Shown here piece by piece: positions 17,818-26,335 of a DNA stretch of 64,000 nt. The notes below the pieces were generated by a model that saw only the letters and a program-made list of their open reading frames with translations, was not told the origin of the DNA and searched no databases. This DNA comes from FEN-1250 sp039918615 (lineage in GTDB: Bacteria; Gemmatimonadota; Gemmatimonadetes; Gemmatimonadales; Gemmatimonadaceae). Where the stretch lies: assembly GCA_039918615.1 (NCBI GenBank), contig JBDSHG010000024.1, positions 1 to 64,000 on the forward strand, given 5' to 3'. Both the position numbers and the translations under genes were made by a program. Position 1 is the first letter of the stretch. Every line of letters begins with the position of its first letter.

Positions 17818-18861
17818 GTGCAAGAGCTCCAATCGAACACCCTGACGGAATGGATCATCGCCGTGAGCACCTTCGCTGTGGTGTTCGCGCTGATTTTCCT
17901 CGTCAGAAGCTTGATCGCGCGCCGCGCGAAGAAGCGGGCCGTTCCGCCGTCGCACCTCCAGCAGCTCTTCGACCTCACCTGCAGGCGCACGCGCCCGTAC
18001 TTCATCCTCATCATCGCGCTCTGGGCGGGATCGCTGGAGCTCACGCTCAATCCGCATCACGAGCACGTCTGGCATCTCGTCGTGATGGTGGGCGTGCTGC
18101 TGCAAGCGGGCATGTGGGCGGGCGGCTGGGTGCAGTTCTGGTCGGAGCGCATCTCCGACCATCGCGCGGCGGATGCGGGAACACGGATGTCGATCAACGT
18201 CGTCGCGATCGCCGTGCGAGTGCTGCTCTGGCTGATCCTGCTCCTCGTGATCCTCGCCAACCTGGGGATCAACATCACCGCGCTGGTCACGGGGCTCGGC
18301 ATCGGCGGCATCGCGATCGCGCTGGCGGTGCAGAACATCCTCGGCGATCTCTTCGCCGCGCTGTCGATCGTGCTCGACAAGCCGTTCGTGGTGGGCGACG
18401 CGATCAGTGTCGGCGACGCATCCGGAACGGTGGAGCACATCGGGCTCAAGTCGACACGACTGCGGAGCGTCACGGGTGAGCTCATCATCATCTCGAATGG
18501 CGACCTCCTCAAGAGCCGCATCCGGAACTTTCGTGGCCAGGAGAAGCGGCTGGTCATCCTTCAATTCGGAATCGCCTACGACACGGTGCCCGAGAAGCTC
18601 TCGCGCGTACCGTTGATCATCCGCGCAGCCGTCGAGAAGGAGGAGAGCGCCAACTTCGATCGCTCCAACATCACCACCTTCGGTATCTTCGCGATCCTGA
18701 CCGAGACGGTCTATTCGGTGCATCGAGTGAGTTATGGTGAGTACATGAACACGCAGCAGCGCATCAATTTCGAGATCTACAAACAGCTGGGCGCCGAGGC
18801 GATCGAGATTGCGCATCAGGTCCCGGTGGTTACTGCGGCGCCGGGAGACGTGATCAAGTGA
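17818..18861 (+). CDS. Mechanosensitive ion channel family (MscS-like) protein
   Basis: 347-residue inner-membrane channel. The GTG at 17818 is preferred because earlier in-frame starts lie inside the divergent DCC-family gene. Four to five transmembrane segments precede the pore helix and beta domain, with the MscS signature ITALVTGLGIGGIAIALAVQNILGDLFAALSIVLDKPFVVGDAI. The C-terminal alpha/beta vestibule domain follows. It probably relieves hypo-osmotic stress. The stop overlaps the GTG start of the following barrel-protein gene (GTGA). Confidence 0.9.
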   Translation: MQELQSNTLTEWIIAVSTFAVVFALIFLVRSLIARRAKKRAVPPSHLQQLFDLTCRRTRPYFILIIALWAGSLELTLNPHHEHVWHLVVMVGVLLQAGMWAGGWVQFWSERISDHRAADAGTRMSINVVAIAVRVLLWLILLLVILANLGINITALVTGLGIGGIAIALAVQNILGDLFAALSIVLDKPFVVGDAISVGDASGTVEHIGLKSTRLRSVTGELIIISNGDLLKSRIRNFRGQEKRLVILQFGIAYDTVPEKLSRVPLIIRAAVEKEESANFDRSNITTFGIFAILTETVYSVHRVSYGEYMNTQQRINFEIYKQLGAEAIEIAHQVPVVTAAPGDVIK

Positions 18862-19493
18862 TCGAGGCGTATTCCTTGCACGCGATTTCCCGCATGTCGG
18901 CAAAAGTGACATCCGGCGTCACACGTCTCGCGGTCGCGTGCATCTCGGCGCTCGTGCTCCTTGCGCCGCGCGCACACGCGCAGAGCGACGAGCACGCGCA
19001 TCTCGGCATCGACCGCTTCGGCAGCTTCCTCAGCTGGGCGTGGACGGATCACGGGAAGCAGGGACACGAGTTCGGCGCGGATCTCGACATCGGCTCGATC
19101 TTCTCGCCGAAGTTCCGGCTCGCGGTAGGGCTCAACTACTTCAAGGCGGACATCGATCGGCGCGACCATCTTGGCAATCCGATCGACGGCACCTTCCACG
19201 ATTTCAGCGCCCACGCGGAAGCGAGCTACGAGCTGCTGCGCATTGGCCCGTTCGGTCCGTACGTAGGCGCGGGAGTGGGCGTGCATTGGCGCGGGAGCGA
19301 CATCAGCGACGACATCGATGATACCGCACGACTCTACCGGGGCGCGGTGATCGGCGCTGACTTCTTTGGCGGGACGACGCTCGCGCTCTCGAAGTCGCGC
19401 CGGTATTCGCTCTACGCGGAGGCACGTCGCGTCCAGGCGCCGCACGTCGATCGCTCGCTCGCGCGCATCGGCATCATCATTCGCTTCCGATAG
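18858..19493 (+). CDS. Small outer-membrane beta-barrel protein
   Basis: 211-residue exported protein. The GTG at 18858 overlaps the MscS stop; an in-frame ATG at 18894 starts a cleaner signal peptide (SAKVTSGVTRLAVACISALVLLAPRAHAQ), so the true start may be there. The mature part has alternating strands typical of an 8-stranded barrel (FGADLDIGSIFSPKFRLAVGLNYF; FGPYVGAGVGVHWRG; YSLYAEARRV) and ends in Phe-Arg. No specific family was recognised. Confidence 0.65.
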   Translation: MIEAYSLHAISRMSAKVTSGVTRLAVACISALVLLAPRAHAQSDEHAHLGIDRFGSFLSWAWTDHGKQGHEFGADLDIGSIFSPKFRLAVGLNYFKADIDRRDHLGNPIDGTFHDFSAHAEASYELLRIGPFGPYVGAGVGVHWRGSDISDDIDDTARLYRGAVIGADFFGGTTLALSKSRRYSLYAEARRVQAPHVDRSLARIGIIIRFR

Positions 19494-19495
19494 CG

Positions 19496-20161
19496 ATGAA
19501 CGCGCCGCAGAGCGATCGCGAGATCTCGTTCGCGTGTGGCGACGCGATGCTCGCCGGCGTCCTCGCGATACCGACCGGAGCGAAGGGGATGGTCGTCTTC
19601 GCGCACGGAAGCGGGAGCAATCATCGGAGCTCGCGCAACGCAATAACGGCGCGTCAGCTGTACGACGCGGGCTTCGCGACGCTGCGTGCGGATCTGCTCA
19701 CGCCTGAAGAAGCGGAGTTCAACGAGCGCACGGGCCAGTTTCGCTTCGATGTGAAGACCCTCGCGGAGCGCGTGCTCGCGGCGTCGGCGTTCGTCGGCAC
19801 GGTGCCGGAAGCGCAGATGCTCCCGCTCGCATACTTCGGTGCGAGCACGGGCGCGGCGGCGGCGCTCACCGCCTCGTGCAAGCGCCGCGATGTGTACGCG
19901 GTGGTCTCGCGTGGCGGGCGGCCGGACCTCGCGAGTGACATCCTCCCCGATGTGAAGGCCGCGACACTGCTCATCGTCGGCGGCGCCGACGTGCCGATCA
20001 TTCCGCTGAACGAGGACGCACTCAAATGCCTGGGCGGCGAGAAGGCGATCTCGATCGTCCCCGACGCGACGCATCTGTTCGCGGAGCCGGGCGCGCTGGA
20101 GATCGTCGGCAGCCTCACGGTGGACTGGCTGACGCGCTATCTCCCGAAGTCGAGCGGGTAG
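19496..20161 (+). CDS. Alpha/beta hydrolase, dienelactone hydrolase-like
   Basis: 221-residue cytoplasmic hydrolase. Oxyanion region VVFAHGSGSNHRSS, nucleophile elbow YFGASTGAAAA (serine), acid residue in the IVGGADVPI turn and catalytic His in PDATHLFAEPG. The substrate is unknown. The phosphoribosyltransferase gene follows within three bases. In some actinobacteria a hydrolase of this type and a phosphoribosyltransferase occur as one polypeptide, which suggests that the two products here work together. Confidence 0.85.
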   Translation: MNAPQSDREISFACGDAMLAGVLAIPTGAKGMVVFAHGSGSNHRSSRNAITARQLYDAGFATLRADLLTPEEAEFNERTGQFRFDVKTLAERVLAASAFVGTVPEAQMLPLAYFGASTGAAAALTASCKRRDVYAVVSRGGRPDLASDILPDVKAATLLIVGGADVPIIPLNEDALKCLGGEKAISIVPDATHLFAEPGALEIVGSLTVDWLTRYLPKSSG

Positions 20162-20163
20162 CG

Positions 20164-20814
20164 ATGCTCTTCCGCGATCGAGCGGAGGCGGGAAGGTTCC
20201 TTGCCCGCGAGCTGCTCGACGCGCTGCCCGCGCTCCGCACGGAGCCCGTGACGGTGCTCGCGATCCCGCGTGGCGGAGTCGCGGTCGCCGCGCCGGTGGC
20301 CGCGCTGCTCGGAGCGCCGCTCGATGTCTTCATCGCGCGGAAGCTCGGTGCGCCGGGGCAAGAGGAGCTCGGGATCGGCGCCGTGGCAGCGGATGGCACG
20401 CGCGTGCTCGACGACACACTGGTGCAGGTGCTCCGGGTAACGGATGCATACATCGAGAAAATCACGAGGATCGAGATCGCGGAGGCGAAGCGGCGGCTCG
20501 CGCTCTTTCGTGGCACCCGTGAGCCCGCTCCGGTGCGTGGCCGCATCGTGATCCTGGTCGATGACGGACTCGCGACGGGCGGCACCGCGCGCGCGGCGCT
20601 CACGGTGCTGCGCACCGAGGCCCCATCGCGGCTGATCTTCGCGGCGCCGGTGGCGAGCATGGATGGCGCCGAGTCGCTCACGGCGATGGGGATCGCCACC
20701 GTCTTCTGCGCGGTGCCGAAACACTTCCACGGTGTCGGCGAATGGTACGAGGAGTTCGAGCAGATGCGCGACGAGGAGGTGCTCGCGCTGCTTGCTGAGG
20801 CGAGCCCTCGATAA
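20164..20814 (+). CDS. Phosphoribosyltransferase-family protein
   Basis: 216-residue type I phosphoribosyltransferase fold. The PRPP-binding loop is IVILVDDGLATGGTARAAL, with an N-terminal AIPRGGVAVAAPVAALLG loop. The ATG at 20164 lies three bases after the hydrolase stop; the open frame extends into that gene but without coding support. The acceptor is unknown: the hood does not match Apt, Hpt, Upp or PyrE. A strong terminator follows. Confidence 0.87.
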   Translation: MLFRDRAEAGRFLARELLDALPALRTEPVTVLAIPRGGVAVAAPVAALLGAPLDVFIARKLGAPGQEELGIGAVAADGTRVLDDTLVQVLRVTDAYIEKITRIEIAEAKRRLALFRGTREPAPVRGRIVILVDDGLATGGTARAALTVLRTEAPSRLIFAAPVASMDGAESLTAMGIATVFCAVPKHFHGVGEWYEEFEQMRDEEVLALLAEASPR

Positions 20815-20835
20815 TCCTCTGGCTCGGGCGCGCAC

Positions 20836-20866
20836 AAAAAGAGGGCCCCGTCACGGGGCCCTCTTT
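20836..20866. terminator. Bidirectional intrinsic terminator
   Basis: Stem AGAGGGCCCCG / CGGGGCCCTCT with a TCA loop, A-tract on the left and T-tract on the right. It lies between the converging phosphoribosyltransferase and small-protein genes and can serve both. Confidence 0.9.
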
Positions 20867-20882
20867 CATCCAGCACTTTCTA

Positions 20883-21176
20883 TTACGAGATCGTCGAGGC
20901 AGCCACTTCGTACGTCTCGACCGTCGGCGTGCCAACCAACACTGACTCGAGTCGCCGAAGGAGATTCGGATAGACCTCGGTCTCGTACTTCGTCGCGCTC
21001 GCCGAATCCTTCCACACGCTGATCGCGGACGCGTGTCCGTCATGATACAGCGCCATCTCGGACTGAAAGCCATCCTGCTTCTTGAGCGTCGGGATCAACT
21101 CTTCCTTGAATAGGCGGCTGAGCTCGTCGCGCTTTCCCTGCTTGATCTGAAACTTCACGTTGCGGGCGGTCTGCAA
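20883..21176 (-). CDS. Small ABM-like (dimeric alpha-beta barrel) protein
   Basis: 97 residues from the TTG at 21176, chosen because GGAGGG lies seven bases upstream; ATGs at 21203 and 21215 are also in frame but have no ribosome-binding site. The sequence (NVKFQIKQGKRDELSRLFKEELIPTLKKQDGFQSEMALYHDGHASAISVWKD) has the beta-alpha-beta spacing and charged helix of antibiotic biosynthesis monooxygenase-like ferredoxin folds. Such proteins range from heme-degrading enzymes to stress proteins, and no active-site residue identifies this one. It is monocistronic with its own promoter and terminator. Confidence 0.6.
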   Translation of the reverse strand: MQTARNVKFQIKQGKRDELSRLFKEELIPTLKKQDGFQSEMALYHDGHASAISVWKDSASATKYETEVYPNLLRRLESVLVGTPTVETYEVAASTIS

Positions 21177-21289
21177 TATGATACCCTCCAACCTCTCGGA
21201 CATGAACAAAAACATACGTTCTTACTGCTGAACTCGGTCTCCGGGACGGCACGCTGAGAGGAAAGGCGGCCACTTCGGCGACACCCTTA

Positions 21290-21318
21290 ATTGTAACACA
21301 GGTTGCGTCATAAGTCAA
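21290..21318 (-). promoter_or_regulatory. Sigma70-type promoter of the ABM-like gene
   Basis: On the minus strand TTGACT (21318-21313), exactly 17 bases, TACAAT (21295-21290): a near-consensus vegetative promoter, giving a leader of roughly 107 bases before the TTG start. Confidence 0.7.
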
Positions 21319-21339
21319 GTCTTATCAACGATTTATGAC
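21307..21339. promoter_or_regulatory. Nested inverted repeats at the -35 region (possible operator)
   Basis: GTCATAA (21307-21313) pairs with TTATGAC (21333-21339). ATAAG (21310-21314) pairs with CTTAT (21321-21325) around TCAAGT. Both dyads overlap the -35 hexamer of the promoter for the ABM-like gene, a typical place for a repressor or activator. Confidence 0.35.
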
Positions 21340-21522
21340 TAACATGCAGGTATTGGCGGACGCGCCTTTGACCCAGGATTCATTATTACCCCCTCCTCCC
21401 GAAGCCGCCGAAACAGGGTCCGGTGGCTCACGCCCAGGGCTCGGCAGATCGCCTCCATGCCCACCGCTTTGCCCCGAGGCAAGAGCGGTTCGAGCAGAGT
21501 TACTACCCGGCCCCGGTGCCCG
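21339..21522 (-). pseudogene. Remnant of an AraC-type helix-turn-helix regulator
   Basis: On the minus strand, after the agmatine deiminase stop, a stop-free stretch encodes GRVVTLLEPLLPRGKAVG and then AICRALGVSHRTLFRRLREEG, ending in TAG at 21339. The second part is a well-formed AraC-family HTH (xxLGxSxRTLxRRLxEEG), but the sequence breaks off after EEG where relatives continue for about 50 more residues, and there is no N-terminal domain or start. It is best read as a decayed gene fragment. Confidence 0.55.
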
Positions 21523-22620
21523 CTAGCGCGACGCGGGCTGCTGCTGCGTCAGACAGTGCAGTGTGCCGAGCCCCCACACGAGATCCACCGCGTGGATTCC
21601 CACCACTTCTCGCGTCGGAAAGAGCTCTGCGATCGTGTTCAGCGCCGAGCGGTCGTTGCGGTCGTTGAACGTCGGCACCAGCACCACGCCGTTCGCGATG
21701 TAGAAGTTCGCGTAGCTCGCCGGCAGCCGCTCGCCCTGCATCGTCACCGGGCGCGGGAAGGGAAGGTGCACCACACGCAGCCCGCCCGGCCACGTCTTCG
21801 CCGCAAGCGCCAACCGATGCACGTTGTCCATCGACCGCTCGTGATTCTCGTCGGCGGGATCCTCCTCCACCGCGAGCACGATCGTGCGCTCGTCCGTGAA
21901 GCGCGCGATGTCATCGACGTGACCATGGGTGTCATCGCCGACGCACCCCTCGCCGAGCCAGATCGTTCGCGTCGCGCCGAGGTAGTGCGCGAAGGCGCGC
22001 TCGTAATCGGCGCGCGACACGCCCGGATTGCGCACCTGCACCTCGGAGAGCAGCCACTCCTCCGTGACCAACATCGCGCCCGCACCATTCGTCTCGATCC
22101 CGCCACCCTCGAGCACCAGCCGCCCGCCACCAGCGGGGCGCAGCGCCTCCTCGCGCGCGAGCCCGGAGAGCTCCGCCACCTCCATCCCGATCATCTCGTC
22201 GCGCGCGAAGTTGTCGTACTTCGCCCATCCGTTGAAGCGCCAGCTCACCCAGTGCACCGCACCGCTCGGCGCCATCACCGCCGTGGGCGCCGAGTCGCGG
22301 AGCCACACGCGATCGGTACCCACCTTGTGCAGTCCGATGCGCGCGAAGTTCACCCCGTGCGCCACGAGCTGCTCGCGCGCCTCGTCCATCACCGCCTCGT
22401 CGTCGCACAGTACCTCGACGTGCTCGTGGCGGCTCAACACGCGCACGATCTCCGCGTACACCCACGGAATCGGCTCGAATTTCCCCGGCCAGTCCGGACG
22501 ATGATGCGGCCACCCGATCCACGTCGCCTCGTGCGCCTCCCACTCGGCCGGCATCCGCTGCGCCGGGAAGTGTACGCCGTCGTCTCGACGCGAGTACACC
22601 GAGCTCTCCGACTCGCTCAC
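21523..22620 (-). CDS. aguA: Agmatine deiminase family protein
   Basis: Hydrolyses agmatine to N-carbamoylputrescine. It has 365 residues from the GTG at 22620, which overlaps the TGA of the upstream amidase gene (GTGA); the open frame continues upstream only as a shadow. The pentein-fold landmarks are present: MPAEWEAHEATWIGWPH start, VWLRDSAPT, LEGGGIETNGAG, DDTHGHVDDIARF, and the catalytic Cys356 in GLGTLHCLTQQ. With the adjacent amidase it completes the arginine-decarboxylase route to putrescine; speA itself is not in view. Confidence 0.93.
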   Translation of the reverse strand: MSESESSVYSRRDDGVHFPAQRMPAEWEAHEATWIGWPHHRPDWPGKFEPIPWVYAEIVRVLSRHEHVEVLCDDEAVMDEAREQLVAHGVNFARIGLHKVGTDRVWLRDSAPTAVMAPSGAVHWVSWRFNGWAKYDNFARDEMIGMEVAELSGLAREEALRPAGGGRLVLEGGGIETNGAGAMLVTEEWLLSEVQVRNPGVSRADYERAFAHYLGATRTIWLGEGCVGDDTHGHVDDIARFTDERTIVLAVEEDPADENHERSMDNVHRLALAAKTWPGGLRVVHLPFPRPVTMQGERLPASYANFYIANGVVLVPTFNDRNDRSALNTIAELFPTREVVGIHAVDLVWGLGTLHCLTQQQPASR

Positions 22621-23528
22621 CCGATGTAGCGATTGAGGATCGGACCGTATGCATCGATGCGGCGGTCGCGCAGAAAGGGCCAGTTGCGCCGCGTGTACTC
22701 GATCGCGCCGGGATCGATCACCGCCGTGAGGATCGCGGGCTCGGTGCCCGCTTCGGTGATGATGCGGCCATACGGATCGCACACGAATGAATGTCCGAAG
22801 AACTCGAGTCCATCGGTGCCGGGCTCGGACTCGAAGCCCACGCGATTCACTGCGGCGACGTACACGCCGTTCGCGATCGCGTGCGCGCGCTGCGCCGTGC
22901 GCCACGCGTCGGCCTGCGCCGCGCCCCACTCCTCCTTCTCCTTCGGATGCCAGCCGATCGCCGTCGGATAGAAGAGAATCTGCGCGCCCATGAGCGCCGT
23001 GATGCGCGCCGCCTCCGGATACCACTGATCCCAACAGATCAGCACGCCGATCGTCGCCACCTTCGTCTTGAACACACGGAAGCCGCTCGGTGGAATCGAT
23101 TCGTCGTGCTGATAGATCTCGCCCGGCGTGAAGTAGTACTTCTCGTGGTAGAGCGGATCATCGGGGATGTGCATCTTGCGGTAGGTGCCGAGCAGCGCGC
23201 CGTCCGTGTCGATGACCGCTGCCGAATTGTGGTAGACACCGGGCCCGCGCTTCTCGAAGATCGGCACGATGATCACGACGCCGAGCTCCTTCGCGACGCG
23301 CTGCATGCGCTCGGTAACAGGACCGGGGATCGTCTCGGCGAGATCGAAGCGCTCGGCGTCCGTCACTTTGCAAAAATACGGCGCGTCGAAGAGCTCCTGC
23401 AGACAGATGATCTGCGCGCCGAGCTTCGCCGCCTCGCGAATGCCGCGCTCGCCCGCGTCGACCGCCTCGGCCGCGTTCGCCGGCACCGCCTGTTGAACGA
23501 GACCGATCGTAAATGGAGTGTCAGCCAC
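22617..23528 (-). CDS. aguB: N-carbamoylputrescine amidase (carbon-nitrogen hydrolase)
   Basis: Cleaves N-carbamoylputrescine to putrescine, CO2 and ammonia. It has 303 residues from the GTG at 23528. The nitrilase triad is visible: Glu in IICLQELFDAPYF, Lys in GTYRKMHIPDDP and Cys in IGVLICWDQWYPEAA. The segment FYPTAIGWHPKEKEEWG is typical of the plant-type AguB subgroup. It is first in a two-gene operon with the agmatine deiminase and 20 bases after the glycerate kinase stop, so possibly one longer transcript. Confidence 0.94.
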   Translation of the reverse strand: MADTPFTIGLVQQAVPANAAEAVDAGERGIREAAKLGAQIICLQELFDAPYFCKVTDAERFDLAETIPGPVTERMQRVAKELGVVIIVPIFEKRGPGVYHNSAAVIDTDGALLGTYRKMHIPDDPLYHEKYYFTPGEIYQHDESIPPSGFRVFKTKVATIGVLICWDQWYPEAARITALMGAQILFYPTAIGWHPKEKEEWGAAQADAWRTAQRAHAIANGVYVAAVNRVGFESEPGTDGLEFFGHSFVCDPYGRIITEAGTEPAILTAVIDPGAIEYTRRNWPFLRDRRIDAYGPILNRYIG

Positions 23529-23548
23529 TATTGCACTGTGTCCGTCGG

Positions 23549-25006
23549 TTATTCGATGATCTTGCGGAATGAGCCCGAGAGCCGCGCGAGCGATCCAGCG
23601 GGAGTGCGCATGCGCGAAGAGCCGCTCGGCGGCGGCGCGCAGATGCCGATGACGATGTCCATCACGTTCGTCGAGGTGAGGTCGGTGCGGAGCAGCGCTC
23701 CCGCCGCGTCGAGCGATGGATGCGAATCGTGCGCCGCGAGATCGGCGTCGGGCGTGCGGCCGGCTTTTTCGATCGCCCCCCACGTCTCCTTGTCGACGAT
23801 GGCGCCCGCTGCATCCGTCGGACCATCACGCCCATCGGTACCGCACGCGAGCAGCGTCGATGCGCGCGCGCTCTTCGCCGTTGCCAGCTCACGCGCAGCC
23901 GCCAGCGCGAGCTCCTGGCACCGTCCACCGGCTCCGGTCGCATCGCCCATGGTAACCGTCGTTTCACCCCCCCAAAGAAGGCAGCTTTGCACTGGTCGAT
24001 TGGTTAGTGGCGATGTCCCAGAGCCACAATAGCTTATAAGTGTCGACGCCAGCCTCTTGCCCACCTGGGCGGCCTCTCCAGCGAGTGCGGTGCTCAGAAT
24101 TCGTGGCTCGTAGCCGAGCTCTTTGGCGCGAGCAGCCGCCGCTTCGAGAGCGACACGATTGCTGGCTATGATCTTGCGCTCGACGTTGGCGAAGATGTTG
24201 TCGCCGGGCTTTGGCGTTTCCCGGGAAGGGTCGTGCTGCACCGCGGCAACGTGATGGCGCAACGACCCGGGGATTCGATCCCATAGCTTGGCAGATTCGA
24301 GCAACGAACGGATCTCACTCGCGCTACTGGGGTCCGGCGAGCAGGGGCCCGATCCGATTGCGGCAAGATCATCGCCGATCACATCGGAGACAATGAAGTT
24401 TCGCGTGCGCGCAGAGCTCAATGCAGCAGAGAGCCGGCCTGCGCTCCAGCGAGTGAACCGTTTGCGGATGAGATTCATGGTCGCAATATCCAACCCGGAA
24501 CCGAGCAGGAGCGCGAAGAGCTGCAGCATCTCTTCGGGCTTGATCGATCCATCCGGTGCGGCCACAAGACTCGTCGCGCCGCCGGAGAGCAGCACCCAGA
24601 CCTCATCGTCCGGCTTCACCTGTCGCACGATTTTCCCGACGGCATCCGCTGCGGCGATCGACTTCGCGCCGGGCAAGGGATGCTCGCCCGCGACGAAATC
24701 GATGCGCGGATGGGGAGTCGGCAACACGCGCGGCGCGACGATCACGCCGCCCGCGGGCTCGAGCTTGCGCGCTGCGAGGAAGTCTACCGCGGCGATCGCC
24801 ATCGGATTCGCGGCTTTCCCGATCGCGATGATCCAGATGCGTTTCTGGCCGATCTCCTTCGAGACTTTCTCGAGCGCCGCAGTCATCGCGGGCCCCGGCG
24901 CGACCGCGCGCACCGCGGCCCAGTACAGCTGGACGAGTGCCATTCTCGCATCGATCGGACGTCCCGCGGGCATCACGGCCCACTGGGGTTGGCTCGGTGT
25001 TTTCAT
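23549..25006 (-). CDS. gck: Glycerate 2-kinase (type II, MOFRL domain)
   Basis: Phosphorylates D-glycerate to 2-phosphoglycerate, the exit step of the serine cycle. It has 485 residues from the ATG at 25006; upstream frame is non-coding. The N-terminal DUF4147 domain (WIIAIGKAANPMAIAA, VLPTPHPRIDFVAGEHPLPG, DEVWVLLSGGATSLVAAP) is followed by the C-terminal MOFRL domain (GETTVTMGDATGAGGRCQELALAAA, LACGTDGRDGPTDAAGAIVD). It is divergent from the serine-glyoxylate aminotransferase operon across 93 bases. With hydroxypyruvate reductase on the other side, the pair converts hydroxypyruvate to 2-phosphoglycerate. Confidence 0.93.
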   Translation of the reverse strand: MKTPSQPQWAVMPAGRPIDARMALVQLYWAAVRAVAPGPAMTAALEKVSKEIGQKRIWIIAIGKAANPMAIAAVDFLAARKLEPAGGVIVAPRVLPTPHPRIDFVAGEHPLPGAKSIAAADAVGKIVRQVKPDDEVWVLLSGGATSLVAAPDGSIKPEEMLQLFALLLGSGLDIATMNLIRKRFTRWSAGRLSAALSSARTRNFIVSDVIGDDLAAIGSGPCSPDPSSASEIRSLLESAKLWDRIPGSLRHHVAAVQHDPSRETPKPGDNIFANVERKIIASNRVALEAAAARAKELGYEPRILSTALAGEAAQVGKRLASTLISYCGSGTSPLTNRPVQSCLLWGGETTVTMGDATGAGGRCQELALAAARELATAKSARASTLLACGTDGRDGPTDAAGAIVDKETWGAIEKAGRTPDADLAAHDSHPSLDAAGALLRTDLTSTNVMDIVIGICAPPPSGSSRMRTPAGSLARLSGSFRKIIE

Positions 25007-25099
25007 CGATCGTAAGATTGCGGATCCGCGCGCCCCGCGCGAGTGCGACAATCCGTTCCCCAATTCGAACTGAACGAACTTTCTCTCGGAGTGTCCGAT

Positions 25100-26335
25100 A
25101 TGCCCGGTCGAAATTTTCTGTTTGTTCCTGGTCCCACCAACGTTCCCGACCGTATTCTGAATGCGATGCATCGGGCATCGGAAGACCATCGTTCTCCGGT
25201 CTTCCCGAAGCTTCCTCTCAGCATATTCCCCGACCTGAAAAAGGTGTTCCGCACGACGGAAGGGACGCCGTTCATTTTCGCCGCGACCGGCACCGGCATG
25301 TGGGAGGCTTCACTCTCGAACACCTGTAGTCCGGGCGACAAGGTGCTCGCCGTGCGCTATGGACAGTTCTGCCACCTCTTCATCGATTGCGCGCAGCGCC
25401 TTGGCCTGCAGGTAGATATCATCGATGTGCCCTGGGGAGAAGGCGCATCGCCGGAGAAGATCGAGGAGAAGCTCCGCGCCGACACGAAGCACGAGTACAA
25501 GGGCGTGCTCGTCGTGCACAACGAAACATCCACCGGCGTAACGAGCGACATTGCCGCCGTGCGCAAGGCGATCGACAACGCGAAGCACCCCGCGCTGCTC
25601 TACGTCGATGGGGTGAGCTCCATCGGCAGCCTCGAGTTCCGCATGGATGATTGGGGCGTCGATCTCGCGATCACCGGATCGCAGAAGGGCTTCATGCTCC
25701 CAGCCGGTCTCGGGCTCATCGGCGTCAGTCAGAAGGCGCTCGCACGTCGCGAGAGCGCGAAGCTCCCGCGCGTCTTCTTCGACTTCGGCGATCAGCTCAA
25801 GGCGAATGCCACCGGCTACTTCCCGTACACGCCGCCGCTCACGCTCCTCTACGGCCTGCGCGAGTCGCTCGACATGCTCCTCGAGGAAGGGCTCGATAAG
25901 GTCTACGCGCGCCACCATCGCCTTGCGGAAGGCACGCGCGGCGCGGTGAAGGCGTGGGGACTTCAGCTCTGCGCGAAGGACCCGAAGTGGAACTCCGACA
26001 CGGTCTCCGCGGTCATGGTGCCCGCCGGCATCGATGGCGCGCAGGTCATCTCCACGGCATTCAAAAAGTACAACCTCGCGCTCGGCGCGGGGCTCTCTCA
26101 GATGGCCGGTAAGCTCTTCCGCATCGGGCACCTCGGCGATCTCAACGAGCTGATGTTGCTCGGCGCGATCGCGGGCGCCGAGATGGCGATGCGCGATGTC
26201 GGCATGACGCAGATCGTTCCCGGCAGCGGAGTCGGCGCGGCTTCGGAGTACTGGCGCACCGGCGGCACGACCTCATCTGCTCCTGCGGCGAAGAGCGCCG
26301 AGACGCGCAACGAGCCTGCCGTAGCCGCTCGATGA
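25100..26335 (+). CDS. sgaA: Serine-glyoxylate aminotransferase
   Basis: PLP enzyme transferring the amino group of serine to glyoxylate, giving hydroxypyruvate and glycine, a core serine-cycle step. The ATG at 25100 has GGAG upstream and gives the family N-terminus MPGRNFLFVPGPTNVPDRIL; it has 411 residues. PLP lysine Lys196 lies in AITGSQKGFMLPAGLG; YVDGVSSIGSLEFRMDDWGVD holds the cofactor aspartate. The last 35 or so residues (Ser/Ala-rich) are a non-conserved tail. The stop overlaps the ATG of the malyl-CoA lyase gene (ATGA). Confidence 0.95.
   Translation: MPGRNFLFVPGPTNVPDRILNAMHRASEDHRSPVFPKLPLSIFPDLKKVFRTTEGTPFIFAATGTGMWEASLSNTCSPGDKVLAVRYGQFCHLFIDCAQRLGLQVDIIDVPWGEGASPEKIEEKLRADTKHEYKGVLVVHNETSTGVTSDIAAVRKAIDNAKHPALLYVDGVSSIGSLEFRMDDWGVDLAITGSQKGFMLPAGLGLIGVSQKALARRESAKLPRVFFDFGDQLKANATGYFPYTPPLTLLYGLRESLDMLLEEGLDKVYARHHRLAEGTRGAVKAWGLQLCAKDPKWNSDTVSAVMVPAGIDGAQVISTAFKKYNLALGAGLSQMAGKLFRIGHLGDLNELMLLGAIAGAEMAMRDVGMTQIVPGSGVGAASEYWRTGGTTSSAPAAKSAETRNEPAVAAR

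Noticed and set aside
17791..18912. Upstream extension of the DCC-family frame to 532 residues
   Set aside because: It is the antisense shadow of the MscS gene; the ATG at 17790 has a good ribosome-binding site and matches family length.
22621..23034. N-terminal extension of agmatine deiminase
   Set aside because: It overlaps the amidase gene and has shadow composition; the GTG at 22620 overlaps the amidase stop as expected for coupled genes.
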